64,000 nt of DNA from Silene conica (lineage: Eukaryota > Streptophyta > Magnoliopsida > Caryophyllales > Caryophyllaceae), in assembly GCA_029255685.2 (NCBI GenBank), contig CM055318.2, positions 18,729,001 to 18,793,000 on the forward strand, given 5' to 3'. Of the stretch, positions 23,583 through 34,284 are shown piece after piece. Position 1 is the first letter of the stretch, and every line of letters starts with the position of its first letter. A program made the position numbers and the translations under genes. The notes beneath the pieces are model-generated. The model had not been told where the DNA came from and made no database searches. It saw nothing but the letters and a program-made list of their open reading frames with translations.

Positions 23583-24121
23583 GTTTCTTTTTATATAAAT
23601 AAATATAGTATGTTCATTATCTTAGTTCAATACATAATTAAAAAGTAAATCACATATCACAAATTTTTATAATAATCTATATCTATATTATCACAATGTT
23701 TTTAATATTCTATTTCTATATAAATATAGTATGTTCTTTATCGTACGAGAATTATTGTGTGTAATTTTTAACCCGTGTAATTTTTGGAAAATCCGACTAT
23801 TATTTTGTTAATAGGGACACTTTTAGGTAAATAAAAAAATGGTCGCGCATGAGACGGTTGTACGAGAGAATTTGTGAAAATCTTAAATTTTTCAAAACTC
23901 GTCAATATTATAAACGGGTATGAGTATTTGCTTAACTTTTCTGAACTTATTTTTGCTTAACTTATTTTTGCTGAACTTTTCTGAACTTATTTTTGCTAAA
24001 TTTAACTTAACTTAACTTATTTTTTCTGAACTTAACTTATTTTTGCTGAACTTTTCTAAATTTAACTCATTTTTGCTGAACTTAACTTAAATTAAGTAAA
24101 AATAAGTCCAAAAGAACAGGG
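23059..24121. mobile_element. Inverted-repeat DNA element filled with simple repeats
   Basis: About 1063 bp. The first bases CCCTGTTCTTTTGGACTTA are the reverse complement of the last (TAAGTCCAAAAGAACAGGG), and the match continues for about 30 bp. The interior is a degenerate array of TGAACTTAACTTATTTTTGC units plus (AAT)n runs. No target duplication is convincing, so the superfamily is unassigned. Confidence 0.75.
23355..23583. repeat. (AAT)n microsatellites
   Basis: Three runs of the AAT/ATA triplet (about 23360-23380, 23394-23448 and 23539-23581) separated by two similar phrases GTTCCCGGTTT/GGTCCCGGTTT, suggesting a local duplication that included the microsatellite. Confidence 0.9.
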
Positions 24122-24394
24122 TCTTAGTATCTAATTTGGCGGATGAATTTGTATTTGACTTAAAAGTCAATAAGAACCGATATTTGTCATAAAGTTAACC
24201 CGTCATTTTGGCGTCTCTTATCATTGTTTGATTTGACGAAAAAAAATATTTTGATCCATTATCTTCTAATTGTAGTTTCACTCTTGCAATTTCATAATAA
24301 TACACGAGCATGACGGTGTACTACACTACTACCACAGTTATATTTGGCTAATATATCAATCATCTTCCCAAAACTCCCTTGTATGCTAAATACA

Positions 24395-25006
24395 ACAACA
24401 ACAACAACAATAACATCAGAGCTTTAGTCCCAAAATGTTTTGGGGTCGGCTGACATGAATCATCCCTTGGGACCGTCATGAGTGAACTCTCATCTTAGAA
24501 AAAAAAAAAAAAAAGGTGGAGTGAAACAAAAAATGGAAGGCAAAGGGGTTTTATAAATTTTAAATCGAACTTATCACATGTATAAAAACCCAAAAAAATA
24601 AATCAAGAATAAAGTTTAAAGTGATTTTGAGAAACGAAGTAAAAATTAAAATAAGAGTTTTGGAGGAAAAAGTGTAACAAATCCAAATATAATTTTTTTT
24701 TTTTTAGAAAAACTTAATAAAAACATCAAAGGCTAGAAGTCAACATGTATCATATCCCTCCATAGTGCCCTCTCCATCACCATCCCCTCCTGAAGCCCGA
24801 GAAATCTCATATCGTGCTCAATCACTCTTCTCCAAGTTTGTTTAGGTCTCCCTCTACCCCTAGCAACCGTTGCGGCACCCCAAGTCTCCAACCTCCTAAC
24901 CGGTGCGTCCATAGGTCTCCTTCTCACATGGCCAAACCATCTTAGTCGGTTTTCCATCATCTTGTCCTCTATTGGGGCCACTTTTACCTTCTCTCTAATC
25001 GCCTCA
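24395..25006 (-). mobile_element. 5'-truncated RTE-type LINE with 20-bp target duplication
   Basis: The element is read on the minus strand from 25006 to 24395 and ends in a short TTG repeat (plus CAACAACAACAAC), the usual tail of RTE LINEs. The 20-base sequence beginning TCCCTTGTATG and ending AAATACA is exactly duplicated at 24375-24394 and 25007-25026. Only the last part of the ORF and the 3' UTR were copied. Two A/T runs (near 24500 and 24692) lie inside the UTR. Confidence 0.93.
24733..25006 (-). pseudogene. RTE reverse transcriptase C-terminal end
   Basis: An open frame from the truncation point to a stop encodes the conserved tail of plant RTE ORFs: EAIREKVKVAPIEDKM, ENRLRWFGHVRRRP, DAPVRR, RGRGRPKQTWRRV and ERALWRDMIHV. 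No catalytic RT motif is included, so it has no activity. The frame is undamaged, which together with the perfect duplication indicates a fairly recent insertion. Confidence 0.9.
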
Positions 25007-25204
25007 TCCCTTGTATGCTAAATACACGTAGAATTAATTCATGTGAGCAAAGAATGCATATCGTCAGAGCGTATAATCACTGCCTACGATTACTAAGCAT
25101 ACAACTATCAAACAACACAGAAATAAAATCAATTTACCTGAATGATATATATAGAAATGGTATAAGCATCCAAAACTTGGATCATAATTACATAGAATAA
25201 CACG

Positions 25205-25580
25205 AGATAAGAACGAGCACCGTCAAGGGCCATAAACATGAACCATAAAATTCGGTGTCATGAACCTGACACCAAGATAACCTTACTGTGAGACACATAA
25301 CAGTGAATCCAAGCCTAAGACTTGCCAGACTCTCGAGGGACATAACAGTCTAGTTAAGGCGTAAATGCGCGGACCTTTAACTAGTTAAGGCGTAAATGTG
25401 CGGACCCTTGAACCCCAAACGACATATCCGTAGGCTCGTAAGAGTATCCAATAACATGGACGGTCAACTCATAGCAGGCCATAAACCTGACCATGCCAGG
25501 GTACTAGGTAAACCATAAACCTGAACCTACCCAGTTTGGTATCGCTCATCTCAAGTAGACCATAAACCTAAATCTACTCG
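25205..25580. repeat. Stem-loop array with ATAAACCT-type loops
   Basis: Successive short inverted repeats with unlike stems: GGTGTC/GACACC around ATGAACCT; ACTGT/ACAGT around GAGACACATA; CTAGTTAA/TTAACTAG around a GCG-rich loop; TAGGT/ACCTA around a loop containing CCATAAACCT; AGTAGA/TCTACT around CCATAAACCTAAA. The phrase CCATAAACCTGA is repeated in the loops while the flanking arms change together. Confidence 0.7.
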
Positions 25581-26448
25581 ATATCTTATACTCTAACTAA
25601 ACCATATATAAAATGGAACAAAGTCCAAAAGATAACAAATGTGCACCATGAATAACATCATGTTAACATGCCAACACGCTCATAATCAAGCGATAAATAA
25701 TATCAGATCAAGTTCGACAATTGGTCATCAAAGCTAGAGCATAAGTTTAACTTTTCCAATAATAAACAAAGACACTCATTTAAATATATACTTTACGCAA
25801 GACGATATCACAAAAAGTGTATACATGACATTTAGCTTTGTAGAAGTAACAATCAATTCTTAACACAAATGGTCATAATGAATTTCACATTACAGGTGTC
25901 ATCTACCGTAAAATTCATAATTAATTCAAATAAAATCGAAATGATAGAACGTCAATTGGGTTTGATTAATAAGACTCTCAGATATAATCTTTGTCAAATA
26001 AACATTTCTAAATAACGAGCTTAATAGAGGTTTATAAACTGATCTTTACAGTATGTCATAAATCGTCGCACAAAAAGTATTGCTTTAGAAAACAGAATTA
26101 ACGAATCATTTTGGAGCAAAGTAAAATTCTAACATCATCCAAAATCTTCAAAGTTTAATTATGAAACAGCATGAAATAGTGTCAAAGTATAAAAATGGTA
26201 TTCGAAATCATCTTTGAGCTACTGACCGTTTCGCGAGTATTTCAGCGCGTTGTTCGTAAACATTTTATTCTGATCAAACGACATGTAATAAATTATCAAA
26301 ATTTTACAGGTAGATTCTACACTTAAAATAAATATGAGTCTATTTTCAAAAAATTTCAATGACGGACATTTTGAGATAGAAAAATAAATCGTTCAAGACG
26401 ACAGACGGATTTGACAAGGTGCTGAAACTTTATGAATTACATAAATAT
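25205..26448 (-). mobile_element. Gypsy-type LTR fragment, left part
   Basis: Non-coding. Its first 380 bp hold a hairpin array (separate entry) like that in the 49-59 kb LTRs. The right part (26210-26440) contains phrases such as CGAGTATTTCAGCGCGTTGT and ACGGACATTTTGAGAT typical of plant gypsy LTR interiors. The sequence is interrupted at 26448 by the 7.1-kb element and resumes at 33556 (TTACATAAAT joined to AAACAAAACTC). The minus orientation is inferred from similarity to the better-defined element at 49.5-59.1 kb. Confidence 0.5.
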
Positions 26449-26849
26449 TATTGAATTTTATGTTTGTAACGGCCACATTAAGGTGAATGTTACTATTCAT
26501 TGTCTATTAATAATGTATTGAATTACTCTAATTAATCACATTTAGTATGTGATTAAGTGAGACTTTTATCTCCCTTGTACTTCCCTATGGAGAAATATAA
26601 GATGGAGAAAAAGCTTTAGAAAGAGGTAATTTTATATTGATAAATACAAACATCTCAATACACAATACCTATGCAAATTATACAATTTCTAGAGGCTAAG
26701 TCCACCATCAATATGGGACTTGGGATTTGGGGTGTGGAAATATTCCGGGACTCTAGTAGCCGCCGGAGGTACGATATACGGTAGTGGGCAGTTAGCGAAC
26801 ACAACGATCCGATCGCTTCCGCATAAAGGTATGTCCTTAATTTCCTACA
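26449..26849 (+). repeat. 5' LTR of the 7.1-kb element
   Basis: 401 bp, identical to 33150-33550. It contains a GC-rich block (about 26740-26820; AGTAGCCGCCGGAGG) just before the PBS. Confidence 0.95.
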
Positions 26850-26850
26850 G

Positions 26851-26862
26851 TGGTATCAGAGC
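26851..26862 (+). other. Primer-binding site (initiator tRNA-Met)
   Basis: TGGTATCAGAGC, one base after the 5' LTR, complementary to the 3' end of plant initiator methionine tRNA. Confidence 0.9.
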
Positions 26863-27760
26863 AAATGTGTTTTGCTACCGCTCCTACCATTTATTCGTTA
26901 TTCCCTATTTTAATATGATATGTAACATATTAAAATGCTAGAATATGATTAGTTCATATTTTTTTAATTAAACGACTATTGTTCATTTATCCTATCATGA
27001 CATATGTATATGATTAGTTCATAAGGTTTGTGTATGATATTGTTTTGCTTGATTTTTTCACTCTTTCACGCCTTACACTTTTGCATCTGATTGTGGCTCA
27101 AAATCTTTTTTAATTAATAAGATTAGTTCTTGTTAATCGTTTATAATATTAAAGCTTGTTGGCGATGTGTGATGATATCAGTCTAAATACGTTTTTGTGA
27201 AATGCCAACCTTATTGCATCTTTGTGGAGATATCCGTCTATGTGACGATGACTTGCTCAAGACTATCGCATAAGCCCGAAACTTATTGGTAACAATCGTA
27301 TGCGATTGCAATAACAGGAATGTGTGTCATTCATCCCCTTGAGAATCATATCTAAGCGATTGATTTCTGGGTTCGTAGAGAGAACTAACTAGATATGTTC
27401 TAGATTATTGTTCTATACGAGGGTGTTTTTAGTGAGGCAATAAAGTGGCGGGACGATATGAGATCGAAATCCTTCACTCTGGTTCAAAATGTTGATGAGA
27501 TGTGTTCTCTGAGATTTCTAGTTCTCTATGTGACGGTTACTGTCGCATACGACGAACGTATGGGTGAAGTAAAGGCGAGCAATCTATGGTTATGTTTTTC
27601 CTTGTGGATCTATTCTACCTATAATATGAGTATTATTCTTTTTTGCTGGATTTACGCTTGAACATGAGAATTAATATGTTGTTTAGTCCCCTTTGTTTTT
27701 ATTTTTTTTATTTTAATGAACGTGTGTGAGTTTCTTTTTATCTAAGTGATAACTGTTTAC

Positions 27761-30700
27761 GCTAATTAGTTTAGCCAGTTTCATTACTGTATAAATATGT
27801 TTTATATACATTTTGTAACGATAATTGTAAATTCGTTTTAGTAATACTTTAATATCTTTGTGATATTCAATATGAAAGATTTTGCTAATTTGTTTAGCTA
27901 GATCTATAAGTTTATTCATATGTATGAATATGTTTCATACATCTTGAATTTGTGTCGTATAAATACGTTTTATATGTATGATTAAATATCTTTGTGATAT
28001 TATAATATACCAATGTGTTTGGTTAAGTTTATGATTATATGAATATGTTTCATATGATGGACCATATAAAATAAGTTTATATTAAAATTTCTTAGTGATT
28101 TAATTATGTCCTTGTTGATTATATGAGTATGTCTCATAGATTGTTTTTCGTAAAAAAATCTATATGAATATGTTTCATATTGAGTTAAGTTTTAAGTATA
28201 TGAATATGTTTCATATAAAGTTGAATGGAAGTCATATAAATAAGTTTTATATGAATAATTAAATATCTTAGTGAGTTTAATTATATTTTATAACGTTTTA
28301 TGAATATGTTTTATGAAAAACATGGACCATGTAAATTTGTTTTATGTGGGTCATACATAGTTCGTGATATATATTATATTCTAGTATTTTATGAATATGT
28401 TTCATAAAGTTTACTTTACGAGTAAATGGTAAATATCTGAGTGATATTGTACAAGTTATGTAAATTTATTCTTGTATGTACATTTTAAATGTCTTAGTGA
28501 CATTTTGCTTTTAGAAGTTTGGCTAGCAAAATTCATGAGTATGAGAAATACTAATTTTCGACTCCGTGTTCGATTTGTATATACTACTCATAATTATGTG
28601 GTATATCGTATTTTACAAGATAGTGTTAAAATTTACGAATTCGTTTCGTTTATTTTATCTTGTGAAAATTGTGTAATTTCGTATTACATAGAAAAAATAT
28701 CTTATTAACATTTGTTGTTCATGAGATTTATAAGTTACATACAAGGCTTATATCTTTGTGATTTAATTGTAATCGTGATATATTTGTATATGTAAATGTG
28801 TTTTACATTAAAGACTCCGTTATATTTTAGTGATATATAATATATAGTTGCATTGTATATGTAACATTAGTTTTTACACGGGAGATGAGAAAAGAATTGA
28901 ATACGTATTGGTTGTGTATCAATAATTCATTAAAACTGTCATATGTGTTATGATTAAAGTTTTTTTTAATTAATTTTAAAGACGTGCAAATTTGTTTTGC
29001 ATAGTGTTTTGATAATATCAAAGTAATATTATTGTTCGTGCTAATTTGTTTAGCCGTTATTATAAGGGTAATAGCTAATTTGTTTAGCGTATTTTAAATG
29101 GTTAAGTGATTTTGTTTCATTTAATCTCAACAGAGTTAATTAAGTTGTTGAAATTTCTAGTTTATTGCGTTTGTGATGATTATGAGCATAGCGAAATTTT
29201 CGAACGGACAATATAAATGAAGAAAGTTTAATAATTTAATTGGAATTGTGCCTCCATCCATAGATGCTTGTGTATGACAACAAGTGTTTTTTTTTTGTGA
29301 TTGGTTCACCATAGTGATGTGGTTTGAACTTTGATAATTAGAGTTATAAGATTTTGTTTCTTATTAATAATCTGATCGTTATTATCTAATCGAGGTTGAA
29401 ATCTTACTAATGAGTAGGATTATAAAAATCTATGTTTTTACCAGTATTTATTCATTCAAATACAGTAAGCTTGATGCGTGCAAAATTGTGTTATTTTGTA
29501 TGAAGATCTATTAAATTATTTTGAGTCAGGTCTTACAGCTTATGTAGCGTAAGAATAACGTGTAAGTCAATTTCGTTTTGACGTGGGATACAAGATTGTG
29601 TGTCTTGACCCGGAGTATTTGAGTATTGTCACCGTGTTTCATTTTTCTTAGGTGAAATGTTTTTTAAACACGTGGTTGGCTTACGGAATAAGTTATTTTT
29701 CCATGGTAATTTGTTTGCCATCCGATTCTGGGATAGAAAAATGGATAAACTTTCGTCGTAAGTAGACTCAATCCTTAGTAAATGTCTCAAAAACTTATCC
29801 GGGAGAAAAGTCTCATGGTATGATTATTAATAGTCTATGTTCTTACTATTTAGGATAAATATGTGGTATTGTTTAATATGTCTGACTTAGTATCAATGAG
29901 AGAAGAGTATGGAGATATTATTTGTTTATTTCATGTTTGTTTTGAGCCAAATAACATCATTCTCCATCAATTCGAGTTATATGTTTGTTTCTTGCATCAC
30001 CTGTTAATTCTTGTCCAGTGTGGATTTAGAAACAGAGCGAGAATTATTATAACTCGTAGCTCTTTAATCCATTATTGTTTGTTGATGGACAATTCAAATA
30101 GGCTTTGTGCTATTTTGACTTGTTAATTCTCTACGTACTTAGAGCGTGTGATTATATTTTCAATAATTAGTTTATTGGAAATCACGTTTTTTTATTTAAC
30201 CTCATGTTTGTAGTTCATTATGGCAATGTGTTTGGCCATGTATATATGTTTACCGCATTACTTTATTCATTTCTTTGATTACATTATCATATATATGGTC
30301 ATTGTCTCTATTTTTATATTTCAATCTATTTTTTATTTTATTTGTGGGTAGTTAAATGTTAAAGATGCATCATGAGTTCTTATGTTTTTCCCTTCTTCTT
30401 TTGAGATGATTGATTCACGCTATATGAGTGTGTATTAATTATTTTGTCATTTTATAAAATGTTTGATATGTTCCAACATTTTATGATAAAACTGGAAACC
30501 AACTTCAAACTTAGAGTCAGAACTCTTAGTATATGTGTTGGTTGTGAATAACTGTTTGATATGTTCAAAGCGTAAATGAGGAAAAAATATGCGTCGATCA
30601 TACAATTTTTAAACACTATGACATTGTTGTTTTAGATGAGAAAAATTGTACATCACTTGATATATGATTAAGTGAATTATAATGATGATCAATTTTCCTT

Positions 30701-32394
30701 CTTATAGATTACGAAGAATTCCTTAAATATGTTTTAAGGAAATTTTGTTCGCTCTACATAAGTTTCGGGTAGTAGATTGATCATCCATCTTAACATTTGT
30801 CAAACTTTGTATTTAAATGACCCACAATATTTATTCACGTGGATGTGTTTCTAAGTGTTGGCGGAGACTAGTAGATCTATGTATTATTGTATTCGTTGCA
30901 ATATAAATAACTATCTCTTGGTGAGTGGGAGAATTTTTGTGAACCCGTTTAGACACCAAGGATAGTTTAACTTCTCTCTATATTTTGGATAGTGAGAGTA
31001 GTTCCATGATCCAAAGTAAAAGATGAGAGTTAATCTGCTAATGAGTAAATTTTAACTTGTTTGTCAAGTTATAATTAAGGATTAACATAAGGTCGATCCT
31101 TAAGGTGTTTTGCTCATGACGGACGATAGTGGGAGTTGTTTCCTCTAATATTCGTTTTCCGAACCACTTTTTAGTAAGTGGGAGTTATTGCTTTTAGTAA
31201 GCGAGTTTTTTTTATTTTCGCCAAGTAATAAAATTGATTGTTATTACGAGAGTAGAAAGACATTGTGACAATGAATGATTATGGCAATAAGGTTTAAGAT
31301 TATTATGAGATATGTTCTCAAATGTTCGGATTTGTTCCGCTTTTCTTCTAAGTTTTGGCGATCTATTTGGATTTTGATTTCAAATGAATGCAAAGACTAT
31401 TTCGTATCAAGTTACTCGAAAAAAGTATGCATAAATTGATCAGTTGAGTTTGTCTCAAATGATTAAGATGATATATTTATATGTGTGTGTATTAGCTTAT
31501 TCATGTGTTAAATGAACTTTTTAAATATATTTCAAATTCCATAAATCGTTTGTTTGATGATTTTGTTGGAATGGTGGAATTTATGTGGTTATGTCAAAAT
31601 TGTAAAGGAGAATAAGTTTCTCTTTGCTGATTGGTGACATATTGGTACTTAGAAGAAAAATAAAGTTTTTATGTCTAAACCTATGCTCAAAAGCGAGGAA
31701 CGATTAGGTATTGTTTCTTGTTCTAGTGTAGTTTTTTTTTTTTTTATGTGTACCTTGTTTAGTACATAGTTGAACGTCAATTTGTGATTGATAAGTATTT
31801 GTTACCTAATCAATCCTCTACACGCACAATGATATGTAATCAAGTTTTTTTTTACTTTTGCTTTATTTTGTGACAAGAGTAAATTAGTTCTTGTGTAGGA
31901 CTAAGAGTTGTCTTCAAGTAAGATTAAATAACAAGATGATTGACGCATTATCTAATAAGATGTGTTCTTAATTAGTTCATGTATTGAGCTAATTTGCGCG
32001 AAAAAGTCAACTTAAGTTTTAATTTTGTTGAGTTGTGGATGTGTTTGATGATGAACATTTTTTGGATAAAGATTTGTATCTTTTGAAAATGTTCAGATGC
32101 ATTTGTTGCATGATGAGGCACATAGATATCACCAAGCTTTAAGATTGCCTAGTCACACAGGTAATCGCCTTGACACTTGTGTAGTGGGCAAGATGAGACT
32201 GAGTCAGATTAACACTTAGTGAGTGTTCGAGATTATCTTTGTACATGAGTTGTATGGAAAAGATATTGACTCGTTATATAGTCGCCTTAGTAAATCTATG
32301 ATGAGACTTTTGTAGTCGAAGTATGACAAGACACCCTATTTTCATACTTAAGCTTTGCACCGAATCACAAGTGTCAGATTGGATATGTGTTATC
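27761..32394 (+). repeat. Dispersed stem-loops with T-N-N-G-T pentaloops
   Basis: At least 20 short hairpins with different stems share a five-base loop of the form TNNGT (mostly TATGT, TTTGT, TGTGT). Examples with perfect arms: 27922-27940 GTATGAA/TTCATAC; 28009-28023 ACCAA/TTGGT; 28233-28253 CATATAAA/TTTATATG; 28635-28649 ACGAA/TTCGT; 28791-28807 TGTAAA/TTTACA; 28985-29001 TGCAAA/TTTGCA; 29040-29054 and 29074-29088 GCTAA/TTAGC; 30555-30569 TTTGA/TCAAA; 30719-30741 TTCCTTAAA/TTTAAGGAA; 31327-31339 CGGA/TCCG; 31444-31458 TTGAG/CTCAA; 31956-31970 TAAGA/TCTTA. Some (near 28323 and 29703) need G-T pairs, as RNA would allow. Confidence 0.85.
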
Positions 32395-33149
32395 AATCTA
32401 GTGGCTTGAGTTAGATACTTGAGTAGTATCTAGACTTATGATTCGCACGACATGGAAGCGTGATATGCCCACCGTAGTGGGAGCTATGTTGTGACACATA
32501 TATCATACTATGTGTGTTAGTAAGTCGACCGTTAGGAGTGATAATGATTCCCTACTTTGTCACTGTGTGATCCTATGGACTGTGTTGTCCAATTTTGTTC
32601 GGTGCCCTTTGACTTGGAGCTATGATATGAAGTTAATTCTTGATGTTGCTACTTTAATATGAATTCTAAGGGCCTAAAAGATTAAGGTTCAACGAATCAT
32701 GTTAGGAAAGCAGTTAAGTTGAGATGGATTATTATTAGTGTCGGAGGAATGATCAATTCAATTTCACCATAATTTCCTGGCCAGGGGTTATATTTTGTAT
32801 GTAACTAAATGATTATGATAGCATATAGGGGCTATGTATGCTAACGGTGATGTTTGAATGATTTGGGGTACTGATAATGTGAAAGTGTTATGTTAGTTTT
32901 GATGGTAACTTAATATAACGCTCCTTTGTTACTATTTGGTCGCACACCCCATTTCCTGTATGAAGCATGCGAGATTGTTTATGGAGTATTGTGTTGTCAT
33001 AAACTTGAGTGTGTGATCAAGTTGATGCGTTTCTTTATCTTTGTGATTGAGGAATAAAGTTTACTTGGTTGTGTACCAACGTACTATAATGCCTTGGCTA
33101 AGTGGTCAAGTGGGAGCATTGTTCACTCGGTTGTGTGGCCGAGTGGGAG

Positions 33150-33550
33150 TATTGAATTTTATGTTTGTAACGGCCACATTAAGGTGAATGTTACTATTCA
33201 TTGTCTATTAATAATGTATTGAATTACTCTAATTAATCACATTTAGTATGTGATTAAGTGAGACTTTTATCTCCCTTGTACTTCCCTATGGAGAAATATA
33301 AGATGGAGAAAAAGCTTTAGAAAGAGGTAATTTTATATTGATAAATACAAACATCTCAATACACAATACCTATGCAAATTATACAATTTCTAGAGGCTAA
33401 GTCCACCATCAATATGGGACTTGGGATTTGGGGTGTGGAAATATTCCGGGACTCTAGTAGCCGCCGGAGGTACGATATACGGTAGTGGGCAGTTAGCGAA
33501 CACAACGATCCGATCGCTTCCGCATAAAGGTATGTCCTTAATTTCCTACA
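33150..33550 (+). repeat. 3' LTR of the 7.1-kb element
   Basis: 401 bp, identical to the 5' LTR, followed by the AATAT duplication. Confidence 0.95.
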
Positions 33551-33555
33551 AATAT

Positions 33556-34192
33556 AAACAAAACTCTATGAAATTGAAAGAGTATCAAACTAACCATCCT
33601 CAATTATCATAACCTCATCTAAAAACACAATCTTTCATGAATTCTCACAACAAAATTAATAATGAACAATAAACAACCATTTCACTACCAAAATCATACT
33701 TTGGTGAGTTCATGGAGGGCGAGGAGAGGAAGAGATAGACGCAAAAATCGTCGAAAACGGATAAGAAACGAAAATTTTATGATCATATTAAGGTTGAAGG
33801 TGAAGATGCATTAAAATGGTGTTTGTGTTTGGTGTGTTCAAGCTGAAAAATAGAGGAAGGAAGAAGACCACCCCCTTAAGGAAAGTTACATGCCTACTAA
33901 AAGTAGGCATTGTGCATCAAAAAATTATTTTGCATGCTTAAACCACATGTCTAAATGCTCAAACTATATGTCTAAATGATCAAGTCATGTGTCTAAATGC
34001 TCAAGCCATGTGGAAGAAGTAGCAACGAGTGGGTATCTCGTCTGCGGATTTCCTGCGATAGCCTTTCGTATTTTGTGTATAATTTCCTCTACAGAACTCT
34101 GATTAAGGTGTTTTCGGTGGCGTTGGAAAGCTAAGGAAAAGAGCTAAAAAGTTTATTTTAACAAGTAACAGCTAATTATGGATTTAATATAT
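33556..34192 (-). mobile_element. Gypsy-type LTR fragment, right part
   Basis: Continuation of the LTR-like sequence interrupted by the 7.1-kb element. Non-coding. Contains the small hairpin GCCTACTAAAAGTAGGC (about 33892-33908) and four degenerate copies of a 23-bp unit ATGTCTAAATGCTCAAAC (33945-34012). Phrases such as GGTGTTTTCGGTGGCGTTGG (about 34109-34128) resemble other gypsy LTR interiors. Confidence 0.45.
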
Positions 34193-34276
34193 CTTAAAAT
34201 TAGTACCAAAGACAAAGTAGTTGTTCGTAAGTTTTAAAATTAGTACCAAAGACAAAGTAGTTATTCGTAAGTTTAA
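34193..34276. repeat. 40-bp tandem duplication
   Basis: TTAAAATTAGTACCAAAGAC and the following 20 bases occur twice in direct succession (second copy starts about 40 bp later) with a single G-to-A difference (GTTGTTCG and GTTATTCG). Confidence 0.85.
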
Positions 34277-34284
34277 CGAGTATC

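Larger units (their letters stand above)
21600..24250 (-). repeat. Degenerate tandem repeats, possibly LTR U3, with two nested DNA elements
   Basis: Units built from GACTTGGAAGTCGA, AACTTGTCGTAAGG and TTCTTGTAATGTCACC recur about every 190 bp at 22060-22270, 22963-23058 and 24122-24220. Two DNA elements (22270-22962 and 23059-24121) split the array. On the minus strand a TATA-like CCCTATAAAATGAG near 21745 and the repeats upstream of it look like an LTR promoter region, but no PBS or partner LTR is seen. Confidence 0.45.
26449..33550 (+). mobile_element. Young non-coding LTR retrotransposon (LARD-like), 7.1 kb
   Basis: Two 401-bp LTRs (26449-26849 and 33150-33550) are identical by eye. The LTR starts TATTGAATT and ends TTCCTACA, a TA...CA terminus, one of the rarer LTR end types known mainly from copia elements. 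AATAT is duplicated at 26444-26448 and 33551-33555. PBS TGGTATCAGAGC (26851-26862) fits initiator tRNA-Met. The purine tract GAGTGGGAG (33141-33149) touches the 3' LTR, and an earlier copy (AAGTGGGAGC) lies about 40 bp upstream. The 6.3-kb interior has no open frame above about 87 codons and no gag, protease, integrase or RT motif, so it must be mobilised by another element's proteins. Copia affiliation is inferred from the termini and GTGGGAG tract. Confidence 0.93.

Noticed and set aside
26720..26941. 73-codon frame starting MGFGVWKYSGTLVAAGG
   Set aside because: It lies in the 5' LTR and crosses the PBS; the same frame in the 3' LTR diverges right after the border.
29863..30126. 87-codon frame inside the 7.1-kb element as a gag or pol remnant
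   Set aside because: No zinc knuckle, protease, integrase or RT motif could be recognised; length is within chance for this DNA.
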